64,000 bases of DNA from Tessaracoccus antarcticus (lineage in GTDB: Bacteria > Actinomycetota > Actinomycetes > Propionibacteriales > Propionibacteriaceae). Position numbers and translations under genes: made by a program. Under the pieces are notes generated by a model that saw nothing but the letters and a program-made list of their open reading frames with translations, searched no databases and was not told where the DNA came from. The stretch is from the NCBI RefSeq assembly GCF_003688855.1, contig NZ_REFW01000006.1:1-64000 (forward strand), written 5' to 3'. Shown here one piece after another: positions 17,193 to 25,593 of this stretch (positions within the stretch are counted from its first letter, which is position 1; the number at the start of each line of letters is the position of its first letter).

Positions 17193-18170
17193 TCATGCAG
17201 GCGGGCTGATCGAGTCGCCCGGGACAAGTCTGGTTGGCAGGACCACTTTCCGGGCGGGGGATGTGTCACCTGCCAGTCTCGCCAGCATGAGCTCTGCTGT
17301 CCGGGCTGCCAAGTCCTCGATGGGCTGCACAATCATCCACAGCCGAGGTTTCGTGATTTCCGCCAACTCTTCACCGTCGAAGCCAACGAAAGAGATGTCC
17401 TCGGGGATGCTGAGGCCGGCGTTGGTGATTGCCAGAAGAGCACCCAGCGTGAGCTCGTAGTTGGCACAGAAGAGCGCTGTAGGGCGTCGCCGTGACGCGA
17501 GCGCCTGAGCCATCGCCAGGTGTCCGGCGGCGACCGTGAGGTTGGTGGTCGTCAGGATTGTGACGTCGCCATGACCGCCGGTGTCGACGAATCCGCGTGC
17601 ACGGCCCCGCATGGTCCAGACGGAGTCCGGCCCAACAAGGGCTACGACGCTACGGTGCCCAAATGCCGAGAGACACTCGGCCGCCCTGGCGCCCGCGGCC
17701 TCGTTGTCGATGGTGACGGTGTCCGCGACGACGCCGTCAATACGGCGATCCAGCAGCACCAGGGGTACGTCCCCCAACACAGTGGTCAAGGTCTCCGGGT
17801 CCACAGCATTGGTGGGTACGGCAATGATGCCGTCCACCATCTGTTCACGAAGGGACCCGATGCCCGTCACGAGGTCGTCATGCGCGGCGCGGACGAGGAT
17901 CCCCACGCCCTCCTTCCACAACGCCGACTCGACCCCAGCGATGATGGACATGTGAAAGGCGTTGTCCAACTCCGGGAGGAGAATGCCAACGACTCGTGAG
18001 CGTTTGGTCCGAAGCCCCCTGGCGAAAGCGTTGCGACGAAATCCCAGCGCAGCCGAAGCCTCCTCGATGGCAAGACGGTTGGCCTCGCGCACGGGAAGAT
18101 CATTGAAGTACTTCGAGATGGTCGACAGCGACAGACCGGTGAGGCGCTGGATGTCTTTGTAAGTCGGCAT
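17193..18170 (-). CDS. LacI-family transcriptional regulator (aldo-keto/alcohol dehydrogenase locus)
   Basis: A 325-residue LacI/GalR regulator. The helix-turn-helix begins almost at the start: T-Y-K-D-I-Q-R-L-T-G-L-S-L-S-T-I-S-K-Y (about 3-21). The ligand-binding domain has V-G-I-L-L-P-E near 62 and F-V-G-F-D-G-E near the C terminus. ATG 18170 matches the family start. It begins 4 bp after the aldo-keto reductase stop, so it is in an operon with that gene. Two related palindromes upstream of the aldo-keto and alcohol dehydrogenase genes are its probable targets. Confidence 0.88.
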   Translation of the reverse strand: MPTYKDIQRLTGLSLSTISKYFNDLPVREANRLAIEEASAALGFRRNAFARGLRTKRSRVVGILLPELDNAFHMSIIAGVESALWKEGVGILVRAAHDDLVTGIGSLREQMVDGIIAVPTNAVDPETLTTVLGDVPLVLLDRRIDGVVADTVTIDNEAAGARAAECLSAFGHRSVVALVGPDSVWTMRGRARGFVDTGGHGDVTILTTTNLTVAAGHLAMAQALASRRRPTALFCANYELTLGALLAITNAGLSIPEDISFVGFDGEELAEITKPRLWMIVQPIEDLAARTAELMLARLAGDTSPARKVVLPTRLVPGDSISPPA

Positions 18171-18174
18171 GTGT

Positions 18175-19173
18175 TTACGAAGCGTATCCCTGCCAACCCG
18201 GAATGGTCCCGTCAACGTCCCACAGGTCCAGCCACGAGTCGGCCCCCTCCCACAGGAAGACGTGGCCCTTGACAAGTCGGTTGTTGCGGTCCGAGCCGCG
18301 GAGTGCGTTCATCTCCCCGGGGGTCAGCCGCACCGAGGTGGCTTCGTAGAGCTCGCGCAATTGGTGTTCCTTCACGGAAAACGGGATGGGTACGGCTCCC
18401 CGATTGATCGCCCACGCCACACACACCTGGGCACGGGAAATGCCCCGGCGCTCAGCAATCTCGATGACCGCAGGGGAGTCCATGTCGGCGACGTCATCCT
18501 CGGTACGGTCCCGCTCCGGTCTCGACGGGGACCCCAGCGGCGAGTAGCCCACCACCTGGATGTCGTGGTCTACCAAATGCTGGAAGAGCTCTCCCTGCTG
18601 GAGCGTCGGATGATGCTCCATTTCGGCCAGCGACGGCTGGATCCGGCATTCAGGGAGAATGAGCTTGAGCTTGGGCACTGTGACGTTGGACAGGCCTGCA
18701 TGACGAACCAGTCCTTCATCCACCAAATCCTCAAGGGCAGCCCAGGAACGCATGAAGTCGGGATGGACGTAGGGCCGTGCATCGGGGTCCCGGTCCTCAA
18801 CGCGCGCGTGCTGACCGTGTGTGTTGGGGAACGGCCAGTGGATGAAACAGGCATCCAGGTGGTCGAGCTGCAGGTCAGTCAATGACTGCTCCACAGACAC
18901 GCGAACACGGTCCGGCGCATGGTGATCGTTCCACACCTTTGACATAACGAAGACCTCGTCCCGAGCCATCCCACCCGAGAAAGCTGAGGTGAGCGTTCTT
19001 CCGACGGCGTCCTCGTTTCCATAGATGGCGGCGCAGTCAACGAGCCGGTATCCGACCTGCAGGGCAGTCTCCACCCCCGCAGCCACATCGGATGCGGAGT
19101 AGCGGTCGGATCCGAACGTTCCGATACCTATGGCTGGGATCCGGGTCCCGTCTCGCAGTGTGCGCTCCCACAT
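18175..19173 (-). CDS. Aldo/keto reductase
   Basis: A 332-residue NAD(P)H-dependent oxidoreductase of the AKR superfamily. It shows the G-T-x-P-x-I-G-x-G-T-F start, D-C-A-A-I-Y-G-N-E with the catalytic Asp and Tyr near 49-54, M-S-K-V-W with the Lys near 80, and F-I-H-W-P with the His near 113. It is similar in layout to 2,5-diketogluconate reductase-type enzymes. ATG 19173 has GGGAGG about 9 nt upstream. An open frame continues far upstream but is non-coding there. It is followed by a LacI gene and is divergent from an alcohol dehydrogenase. Together they may interconvert a sugar or polyol; the substrate is unknown. Confidence 0.9.
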   Translation of the reverse strand: MWERTLRDGTRIPAIGIGTFGSDRYSASDVAAGVETALQVGYRLVDCAAIYGNEDAVGRTLTSAFSGGMARDEVFVMSKVWNDHHAPDRVRVSVEQSLTDLQLDHLDACFIHWPFPNTHGQHARVEDRDPDARPYVHPDFMRSWAALEDLVDEGLVRHAGLSNVTVPKLKLILPECRIQPSLAEMEHHPTLQQGELFQHLVDHDIQVVGYSPLGSPSRPERDRTEDDVADMDSPAVIEIAERRGISRAQVCVAWAINRGAVPIPFSVKEHQLRELYEATSVRLTPGEMNALRGSDRNNRLVKGHVFLWEGADSWLDLWDVDGTIPGWQGYAS

Positions 19174-19197
19174 CTTCACAGTTGCCTCCCTGAAGCG

Positions 19198-19210
19198 AAA
19201 CGATTCGTTT
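19198..19210. promoter_or_regulatory. LacI-type operator upstream of the aldo-keto reductase
   Basis: AAACGATTCGTTT is a perfect odd palindrome 25 bp upstream of the reductase start. Its reverse complement shares the 11-mer ACGAATCGTTT with the site at 19283-19296, next to the divergent dehydrogenase start. The pair is the likely target of the LacI regulator at 17193-18170. Confidence 0.7.
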
Positions 19211-19282
19211 TCATCAACGTTATCCTGAGACTGAAACCGAGGCAACCTGTTGCCAGCGCTTGTAAACGTGTGTACGGTGAAC

Positions 19283-19296
19283 ACGAATCGTTTCGT
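19283..19296. promoter_or_regulatory. LacI-type operator upstream of the alcohol dehydrogenase
   Basis: ACGAATCGTTTCGT is an inverted repeat with one mismatched pair, 19 bp before the dehydrogenase start and just before its Shine-Dalgarno. It shares its core with the operator at 19198-19210. Confidence 0.7.
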
Positions 19297-19314
19297 ATCA
19301 AGGAGGATCGTCCG

Positions 19315-20346
19315 ATGTTCGCAGCCTATTTGCCCGGCGGCAGCCGAGTGGAACTCAAAGAAGTACCGGACCCAGAGCCGGGTTACGGACAGGTCCGCAT
19401 CGCGATGCGCGCCTCGACCATCTGTGGCAGCGATCTGCGCGCCATCTACCGTGAGCACCTGGGCTCGGGCCCCGAGGCGTACCAAGGCGTGGTGGGTGGC
19501 CACGAGCCGGCCGGACGCGTGGAGTCCATCGGCGGGGGCGTCGGCCGAATCAAGGCCGGAGACCGCGTCGTCGTCTACCACATCAGCGGCTGTGGCCAGT
19601 GCGACGAATGCCGCAAGGGATACCAGATCTCGTGTCTTTCGCCGCAACGCGCCGCCTACGGATGGCAACGTGACGGCGGCCACGCCACCTACATGATCGC
19701 CGACGAGCGCGATTGTCTCGTCCTGCCCGACTCACTGACCTTCGTCGACGGCGCCTGCGTCGCCTGCGGTTTCGGTACGGCCTACGAGGCGCTGCGCCGC
19801 ATCGACGTCTCTGGCCATGACTCCCTGCTCATCACGGGTCTCGGCCCGGTCGGACTGGCCGCTGGATTGATGGGACGCAAGCTGGGCTCACCCTTGGTCG
19901 TAGGTGTCGATCCGAGCGCGGCGCGCCGCGAGTTGGCGCTCAAACTCGGGGCCGTTGACGCCGCCACCGTCCCCGGCTCTGGCGAACTCTCCACGCTGAT
20001 GCCCGGCGGCGCCGACACGGCCATCGACTGCTCCGGAAGTGGCCAGGGTCAGCTCGCCACCATCGACGGCACCCGTCCCTGGGGACGTGTCGCGCTGGTC
20101 GGCGAAGGCGGAGTCATTGATGGACTCGACGTCAGCCACGCGATCATCCACAAGCAGCTGACCATCCACGGTTCCTGGGTCACCTCCACTGGACACATGG
20201 CCGAGTTGCTGCGCCAGCTCGATCGTTGGGATCTTCATCCCGAACAGGTCGTCACCGAGACGTTCCCGCTGGAGCAAGTCGCCGAGGCTTACGCTGCGGC
20301 CGACGCGGCCCAGACCGGCAAGGTGTCCATCGTGTGGAAGGACTAG
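19315..20346 (+). CDS. Zinc-dependent alcohol dehydrogenase (sorbitol/threonine dehydrogenase-like)
   Basis: A 343-residue medium-chain dehydrogenase. The catalytic zinc ligands Cys37 (C-G-S-D), His63 and Glu64 (G-G-H-E-P-A-G) and the structural zinc cysteines 93, 96, 99 and 107 are all present. The Rossmann motif [10 protein letters not shown] lies near 175. ATG 19315 is preceded by AAGGAGG. It likely oxidises a polyol or sugar alcohol with NAD(P). It is divergent from the aldo-keto reductase and just upstream of a broken sugar-ABC ATPase gene. It therefore probably belonged to an uptake-and-oxidation operon whose importer has been lost. Confidence 0.9.
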   Translation: MFAAYLPGGSRVELKEVPDPEPGYGQVRIAMRASTICGSDLRAIYREHLGSGPEAYQGVVGGHEPAGRVESIGGGVGRIKAGDRVVVYHISGCGQCDECRKGYQISCLSPQRAAYGWQRDGGHATYMIADERDCLVLPDSLTFVDGACVACGFGTAYEALRRIDVSGHDSLLITGLGPVGLAAGLMGRKLGSPLVVGVDPSAARRELALKLGAVDAATVPGSGELSTLMPGGADTAIDCSGSGQGQLATIDGTRPWGRVALVGEGGVIDGLDVSHAIIHKQLTIHGSWVTSTGHMAELLRQLDRWDLHPEQVVTETFPLEQVAEAYAAADAAQTGKVSIVWKD

Positions 20347-20350
20347 GACC

Positions 20351-20614
20351 ATGTCCCCAGCACACGACGGCCCACGCACGGCAAAACTCCTGGAACTGAA
20401 GACCATCAGCAAGACGTTCCCGGGGGTCAGGGCATTGCAGGACGTGGACCTGGATCTGGAAGCGGGTGAGGTGCTGGGGCTGTGCGGGGAGAACGGCGCC
20501 GGCAAGTCCACCCTCATGAAGATCTTGACGGGCATCTATTCAGCCGATCCTGGAGGCGAGATCTGGCTGGAGGGCGTCCTCCTCTTGTCTTCGCGTGCAC
20601 GGTTTGTGTCATGA
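20351..20614 (+). pseudogene. Truncated sugar ABC transporter ATP-binding protein (RbsA/XylG-like)
   Basis: The first 75 or so residues match the N terminus of ribose/xylose-type ABC ATPases: F-P-G-V-R-A-L near 23, then the Walker [10 protein letters not shown] at 46-54, then G-G-E-I-W-L-E-G near 68-75. Homology stops at about 20575 and the frame ends 12 codons later. Signature motif, Walker B and the whole second ATPase half are missing; family members are about 500 residues. No permease or binding protein follows. It begins 4 bp after the dehydrogenase gene, so it is the remnant of a deleted importer operon. Confidence 0.85.
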
Positions 20615-20718
20615 GCATTGTCCAACCAAGGCCTCATGAGTTCATCCCCGTCGTTCCCAGAACATTTGCCGTTCACGGCGGACACGCTGCGACGGTTGCA
20701 GCGGGCCTGTAGGTGAGC

Positions 20719-22080
20719 TCAGGCAGGTGCGTGGCGTCTAGGTGGCCGGGGGTTCGCCGGGCCGGCGCCCCGCCAGCGCGTCCGGATGCTGGCAAGCAGC
20801 AAAGCCGGGTGGAACATCACCACCGGCGACGCCATGAGGTGGTAGACGCGAGCCATCGCCAGCGTCGCACGAGCGTCACCGTGTGCGGCCAGCCGTCCGA
20901 CCTCGCCGGCCCAGGCTCCGAACAGCATCTGGGCAGCCGACTGTCGGCCTTCGGAGGAGAGCAGGCGCAGATCCTGTCCCGTGGCGATGGCCCACGGCAG
21001 GGCCGCGACGCGCGCGAAGCGGCGTTGCAGCCGACGAAAAACCATTGGGCTAGCACCACTTCTCAGGCTGTCGCGCAGCACCACGGCCTGGCATGCCGCC
21101 ACCGTGATGCCCTGGCCGTAGACGGGGTTGAATGCGCACAGCGCATCCCCCACAACCAGCAGGCCGGGAGGCCATCGACGCAGTCGTTCGTAGTGGTGCC
21201 GACGGTTGCCCGTTTGGCGATGCAGATGCACGTCTCCGTGGGGTTCGCCGGCCTCCGCCACCTCGGCCACGGCGGGGTCCGTCAGTCCTTCAAGAAATTG
21301 CTCGAAACCGGCATGATCCCGCGGCGGACGCTGGTCACCTACTCCCACCGCCGTGACAAGCCATCGCCCACCCTCCACGGGCAGCGCAAGGCCACCAGTG
21401 AGCATCGCAGGCGCCAGTTGGAGGACAACGCCCGCGGGCCGCACCGCGTCCGGCGGCACGGAATAGGTGCGGGTCGCATACCCCACGTGGGCGTCCACCT
21501 CGGAGATCTGGACGTCCCCCAGACCTTCGTCCTTCAGCCAGATCGGCAAGCGCGAGGAGCGGCCGGAGGCGTCGACCACGAGACCTGCCTCCAACACGCT
21601 CCCATCGGCGAGGCTCACCTTCCACATCGGCGCCTCCCCGTGGCGGTGCACGCCCACCACCCGGACTCCATCGCGGATCTCGATGCCGGGCAAATCGCGC
21701 ACACGGCGGCGGACGACGTCCTCCAGCAAGGGCCGGGTCACCGACAGCACCGTGAACGCCTTGAGCCCGTAGTCCGACCACCCTGCTTCGGCGAGCCACG
21801 CGAGGTCGCCGGTATCGATGGCGATGGCACCCAAGCTTTCCAGCTCGGCACCGACACCGGGGAGCAGCTCCTCCAGTGCCAGCATGCCGCGGTGAAGGAA
21901 TACGTGGGGCTGGTTGCCTTGCGGCACTCCCGGTCGAGGTCCCGGCTGGACGGACAGGCGATCACGCTCGACCACGATGACACGGCGAACGGCACCGGCG
22001 CACGCCGCCGCCGCGAACAGCCCCGCGAAACTGGCGCCCAGAATGACGACAGTCTCCGATGTGCCGGTCTCCGTGATCAT
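20719..22080 (-). CDS. FAD-dependent monooxygenase/oxidoreductase
   Basis: A 453-residue flavoprotein of the aromatic-hydroxylase/squalene-epoxidase type. It has the FAD-binding G-A-S-F-A-G near 15-20, the V-V-D-A-S-G-R-S-S-R segment near 184, and the GD motif V-V-G-D-A-L-C-A-F-N-P-V-Y-G-Q-G near 310-325, which contacts the FAD ribityl chain. The C terminus is basic and Pro rich. It should hydroxylate or epoxidise a small organic substrate that cannot be named. It stands alone and faces the truncated ABC gene across a short spacer. The neighbouring deletion scar raises the chance that this gene arrived or was moved there. Confidence 0.85.
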   Translation of the reverse strand: MITETGTSETVVILGASFAGLFAAAACAGAVRRVIVVERDRLSVQPGPRPGVPQGNQPHVFLHRGMLALEELLPGVGAELESLGAIAIDTGDLAWLAEAGWSDYGLKAFTVLSVTRPLLEDVVRRRVRDLPGIEIRDGVRVVGVHRHGEAPMWKVSLADGSVLEAGLVVDASGRSSRLPIWLKDEGLGDVQISEVDAHVGYATRTYSVPPDAVRPAGVVLQLAPAMLTGGLALPVEGGRWLVTAVGVGDQRPPRDHAGFEQFLEGLTDPAVAEVAEAGEPHGDVHLHRQTGNRRHHYERLRRWPPGLLVVGDALCAFNPVYGQGITVAACQAVVLRDSLRSGASPMVFRRLQRRFARVAALPWAIATGQDLRLLSSEGRQSAAQMLFGAWAGEVGRLAAHGDARATLAMARVYHLMASPVVMFHPALLLASIRTRWRGAGPANPRPPRRHAPA

Positions 22081-22719
22081 GGCCCTCTTCCATCGCTGAG
22101 ACGCTTGTCAGTCGTGGACATCCCCGGATGCGATCAGAGTCTCCGCGCTTTTCCGCTCAGTGGGTGACGAGGCGTCAGCGACCCCATCCAGAAGCTTGAG
22201 ACCTCCCCACAACCTACGGACCGATACGCGCCAGACAAGGCGTCCGCTATCACTTGCCAGTGCTCAATCCGCAGAATACCCCCGACCGGTACGGGGATGA
22301 CGTGGACGCAGCCACCCCGAGCACATTCCGTCGCTGGATACCGACGGCCAGAATCGGTGACGTCGATCACGCGACACATGTGGGGGACGTTTCGTCTTGC
22401 CTGTCCCCTCATGAGGGAATGACATTCATCATTTCTTCGACCAACGCCGTTTTCATGAGGGCGCAGCAACGAGGAGTGGTGTGCGACGGCTGGAACTCAT
22501 TGGACGAAGTCACATGCATCACGGCGTCCGCATCATGAGTGGTGACACTCACCGAAGCCCAACGTTGATCGCTTCACGAACTCCACACATTGCGTCTTTG
22601 TAACGTATCTCCACTAGCCCTATCCAATCCGACCTGCCTGTGCTGTCATAAGGGCTCGACGCACTTCCCCGCCGGAATGATCCGTCCACGCGTCCTTTTA
22701 CACACAGAAGAGGTCTTTC
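22081..22719. other. Large non-coding region upstream of the peptide ABC operon
   Basis: About 640 bp with no convincing gene. It must hold promoters for the divergent monooxygenase and peptide-transporter operon. It contains a GTGA-N6-TCAC motif at 22357-22370. A Shine-Dalgarno AGAAGAGG precedes the ATG at 22720. No riboswitch fold was recognised. Confidence 0.5.
22357..22370. promoter_or_regulatory. Possible CRP/GlxR-type site
   Basis: GTGA and TCAC half-sites are separated by 6 bp, the spacing of CRP-family boxes. It is about 350 bp from the nearest start, so the assignment is weak. Confidence 0.25.
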
Positions 22720-24390
22720 ATGGCATCCCCGATACGGTCTCGACGTCGCACGATGCTCGTGCTCTCGGCCTTCACCGTCACCGCCCTTGCGCTGGCCTCC
22801 TGCTCCGGCTCCAACACTTCCGACGGCAAGTCGCCCGACGGTAACGCGAAGGGCAGCTCCGGCTCACTCATCATCGGCACCACCGACAAGACCACCACGA
22901 TCGACCCCGCCGGTTCGTACGACAACGGCTCGTTCGTCGTCATGAACCAGGTCTTCCCCTTCCTGATGAACACCCCGTACGGCAGCCCCGACGTCGAGCC
23001 CGACATCGCCGATTCCGCCGAGTTCACCGGCCCGACGGAGTACACGGTCACGCTGAAGCCGGGCCTGAAGTGGGCCAACGGCAACGACCTGACCTCCTCC
23101 GACGTCAAGTTCACGTTCGACCGTCAGCTCGCCATCTTCGCCAGCGGCGCCGACGACGGCAACGGGCCCGGCTCACTGCTGTACAACCTGGCGAGCGTCG
23201 CCGCCCCGGACGACACCACCGTCGTGTTCACCCTCAAGACCCCGGACGACCAGGTCTTCCCGCAGATCCTCTCCAGCCCCGCGGGCCCGATCGTCGACGA
23301 GGAAGTCTTCGCTGCGGATGCGCTGACCTCCGACGCGGACATCGTCTCCGGCGAGGCGTTCGCCGGACCCTACGTCATCACGAGCTTCGACCAGAACAAT
23401 CTCGTCTCCTACGAGGCCAACCCCGACTACCAGGGGCTGTTGGGCCCGGCGAAGAGCGCCAAGGTCAACGTCAAGTACTACGCCGAGGCCTCCAACCTCA
23501 AGCTGGAGATCCAGGAGGGCAACATCGACGTCGCGTTCCGGAGCCTCTCGGCCACCGACATCGCGGACCTGCGGAAGAACGATTCCGTGAAGGTCGTCGA
23601 TGGCCCCGGCGGCGAGATCCGCTACATCGTCTTCAATTTCGACACCCAGCCCTTCGGCACGAAGACCACCGAGGCGGACCCGGCCAAGGCCCTGGCCGTG
23701 CGCCAGGCCGTGGCGGACGTGATCAACCGCAAGGAAATCTCGGACCAGGTCTACAAGGGCACTTACACCCCGTTGTACTCCTACGTGCCTGCCGGCCTGA
23801 CCGGCGCCACCGAGGTCCTCAAGGACCTGTACGGCGACGGTTCGGGTGGCCCCGACGTCGACAAGGCAACCAAGGCGCTCGCGGATGCGGGCGTCACCAC
23901 CCCGGTCGCGCTCAAGCTCCAGTACTCCAACGACCACTACGGGCCGTCCTCGGGTGACGAGTACGCGCTGATCAAGGACCAACTGGAGTCCAGCAAGCTG
24001 TTCTCAGTGGACCTGCAGACCACCGAGTGGGTGCAGTACTCCAAGGACCGCACCTCCGACGTGTATCCCCTCTTCCAGTTGGGCTGGTTCCCGGACTACT
24101 CCGACGCCGACAACTACCTGACGCCGTTCTTCCTCACGAAGAACTTCCTGGGGAACCACTACGACAACAGTGCAGTCAACGACAAGATCCTGAAGCAGGC
24201 CAGCACGCCCGACAAGGACGCCCGCACGGCGCTCATCGAGGAGATCCAGGCCGACGTCGCCGCCGACCTCTCCACAGTCCCCTACCTGCAGGGAGCACAG
24301 GTTGCCGTGGTGGGAACCTCCGTGAAGGGCGCCGAGGACACCCTCGATGCTTCCTTCAAGTTCCGCTACGGAGCGCTCAGCAAGGGCTGA
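22720..24390 (+). CDS. Peptide ABC transporter substrate-binding lipoprotein
   Basis: A 556-residue family-5 (DppA/OppA-type) binding protein. A basic N terminus, hydrophobic core and lipobox L-A-S-C give a lipid-anchored Cys28. The domain shows I-D-P-A-G-S-Y-D near 62, the L-K-P-G-L-K-W-A-N-G motif near 111-120 followed by S-D-V-K-F-T-F, and the V-R-Q-A-V-A-D-V-I-N-R segment near 328. It captures oligopeptides or related solutes outside the membrane. It is first in a four-gene operon and is separated from the permease genes by a strong hairpin, which fits higher expression of the binding protein. Confidence 0.92.
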   Translation: MASPIRSRRRTMLVLSAFTVTALALASCSGSNTSDGKSPDGNAKGSSGSLIIGTTDKTTTIDPAGSYDNGSFVVMNQVFPFLMNTPYGSPDVEPDIADSAEFTGPTEYTVTLKPGLKWANGNDLTSSDVKFTFDRQLAIFASGADDGNGPGSLLYNLASVAAPDDTTVVFTLKTPDDQVFPQILSSPAGPIVDEEVFAADALTSDADIVSGEAFAGPYVITSFDQNNLVSYEANPDYQGLLGPAKSAKVNVKYYAEASNLKLEIQEGNIDVAFRSLSATDIADLRKNDSVKVVDGPGGEIRYIVFNFDTQPFGTKTTEADPAKALAVRQAVADVINRKEISDQVYKGTYTPLYSYVPAGLTGATEVLKDLYGDGSGGPDVDKATKALADAGVTTPVALKLQYSNDHYGPSSGDEYALIKDQLESSKLFSVDLQTTEWVQYSKDRTSDVYPLFQLGWFPDYSDADNYLTPFFLTKNFLGNHYDNSAVNDKILKQASTPDKDARTALIEEIQADVAADLSTVPYLQGAQVAVVGTSVKGAEDTLDASFKFRYGALSKG

Positions 24391-24427
24391 TCGCACCCGG
24401 TCGGGCAGCAACACATCAGTCAAGGAT

Positions 24428-24472
24428 CACGGACCGCGGGCCCCTCGCCAGGCGAAGGGCCCGCGGTCCGTG
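24428..24472 (+). terminator. Strong hairpin between binding protein and permease genes
   Basis: A 16-bp perfect GC-rich stem (arms 24428-24443 and 24457-24472) encloses a further 5-bp stem-loop. It is followed by TGTTCCCCC, with no long T run. In this operon position it most likely acts as a partial terminator or an mRNA-stabilising element that favours the binding-protein transcript. Confidence 0.8.
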
Positions 24473-24507
24473 TTCCCCCTGTGGAACCGATTCAAGAAGG
24501 CGGACAC

Positions 24508-25593
24508 ATGACGGCCACGATTGATCAGGAGACCGGCACCACGCCGGTCCCCAAGAAGAGCCGCGACCGTGGTGGCAGCCTGGGCCGCTACATCGTCGTC
24601 CGGGCGCTGCTCATCATCCCCACCGTCTTCATCCTCGTCACCACCGTGTTCATGCTGATGCGCGCCACGGGCGACCCGATCACCGCGGCCCAGGGCGGGC
24701 GTCTGCCCGCTGACCAGCTGGCGGAGCGGATCGCCCAGGCCGGCTACGACCGGCCCCTGATCACGCAGTACCTCGACTACCTGGGCGACGTCGTGCGCGG
24801 CGACTTCGGCACCACGCTGAGCGACCGTCGACCCGTGACAGAGGTGCTGACCACCTTTGGCGCCGCGACCCTCGAACTCGCCTTCTACGCATTGCTCCTG
24901 GCGCTGCTGATCGGCATCCCGCTGGGCCGCCTGGCCGCCTACCACCGGGACAAGGCCCCCGACGCGGTGCTGCGGGTGCTGGCCATCCTCGCCTACGCCA
25001 CCCCCGTCTTCTTCGCTGGACTCCTCCTCAAGCTGGTGTTCTCCGTCTGGCTGAAGGTGCTCCCGGTGGCCGGCCGGGCCAGTACCGGCGCGGAAATCAA
25101 CATGCAGGTCCTGGACCATCCCACCGGCATCTACATCATCGACGCACTTCAGACGGGCGACCCCGGTGTGGTCATCGACGTCCTGCAGCACGCCGTCCTG
25201 CCAGCACTGACGCTGGGGCTGCTCACCGCGGGCGTGTTCCTCCGGCTCGTGCGGACCAACGTCATCGGCACCCTGGGCAGCGGCTACGTCGAGGCCGCGC
25301 GCTCCCGCGGCGTGAAGGAGAGCCGCCTGCTCAAGACCCACGCCTACCGTCCCGCCCTCATCCCCATCATCACGGTGATGGGACTGCAGATCGCCCTGCT
25401 GCTCGGCGGCGCCGTCCTGACCGAGACCACGTTCGAGTGGAAGGGCCTCGGGTTCCAGTTGGCCGCGTACCTGCAGGCACGGGACTTCGTCGCCGTCCAG
25501 GGGATAGTCGCCGTGCTCGCCGTGATCGTTGCGGTGACGAACTTCCTGGTCGACATCCTCGCCGCGCTCATCGACCCAAGGGTGAGGTACTGA
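24508..25593 (+). CDS. Peptide ABC transporter permease, DppB type
   Basis: A 361-residue membrane permease with a polar N terminus and six predicted helices. The DppB/OppB extracytoplasmic region includes P-L-I-T-Q-Y-L-D-Y-L-G-D-V-V-R-G-D-F-G near 83-101. The EAA loop E-A-A-R-S-R-G-V-K-E-S near 262 contacts the ATPase. ATG 24508 is chosen over the upstream GTG 24481 because GAAGGCGG lies 4-5 nt before it. Its stop overlaps the next start (TGATG). Confidence 0.9.
   Translation: MTATIDQETGTTPVPKKSRDRGGSLGRYIVVRALLIIPTVFILVTTVFMLMRATGDPITAAQGGRLPADQLAERIAQAGYDRPLITQYLDYLGDVVRGDFGTTLSDRRPVTEVLTTFGAATLELAFYALLLALLIGIPLGRLAAYHRDKAPDAVLRVLAILAYATPVFFAGLLLKLVFSVWLKVLPVAGRASTGAEINMQVLDHPTGIYIIDALQTGDPGVVIDVLQHAVLPALTLGLLTAGVFLRLVRTNVIGTLGSGYVEAARSRGVKESRLLKTHAYRPALIPIITVMGLQIALLLGGAVLTETTFEWKGLGFQLAAYLQARDFVAVQGIVAVLAVIVAVTNFLVDILAALIDPRVRY

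Noticed and set aside
19174..19683. Open frame continuing 170 codons upstream of the aldo-keto reductase start
   Set aside because: It crosses the operators and the opposite-strand dehydrogenase start. The reductase homology and Shine-Dalgarno fix the start at 19173.
20636..20716. 26-codon open frame after the truncated ABC ATPase
   Set aside because: Too short to judge; possibly a remnant of sequence brought in with the deletion, but no homology is recognisable.
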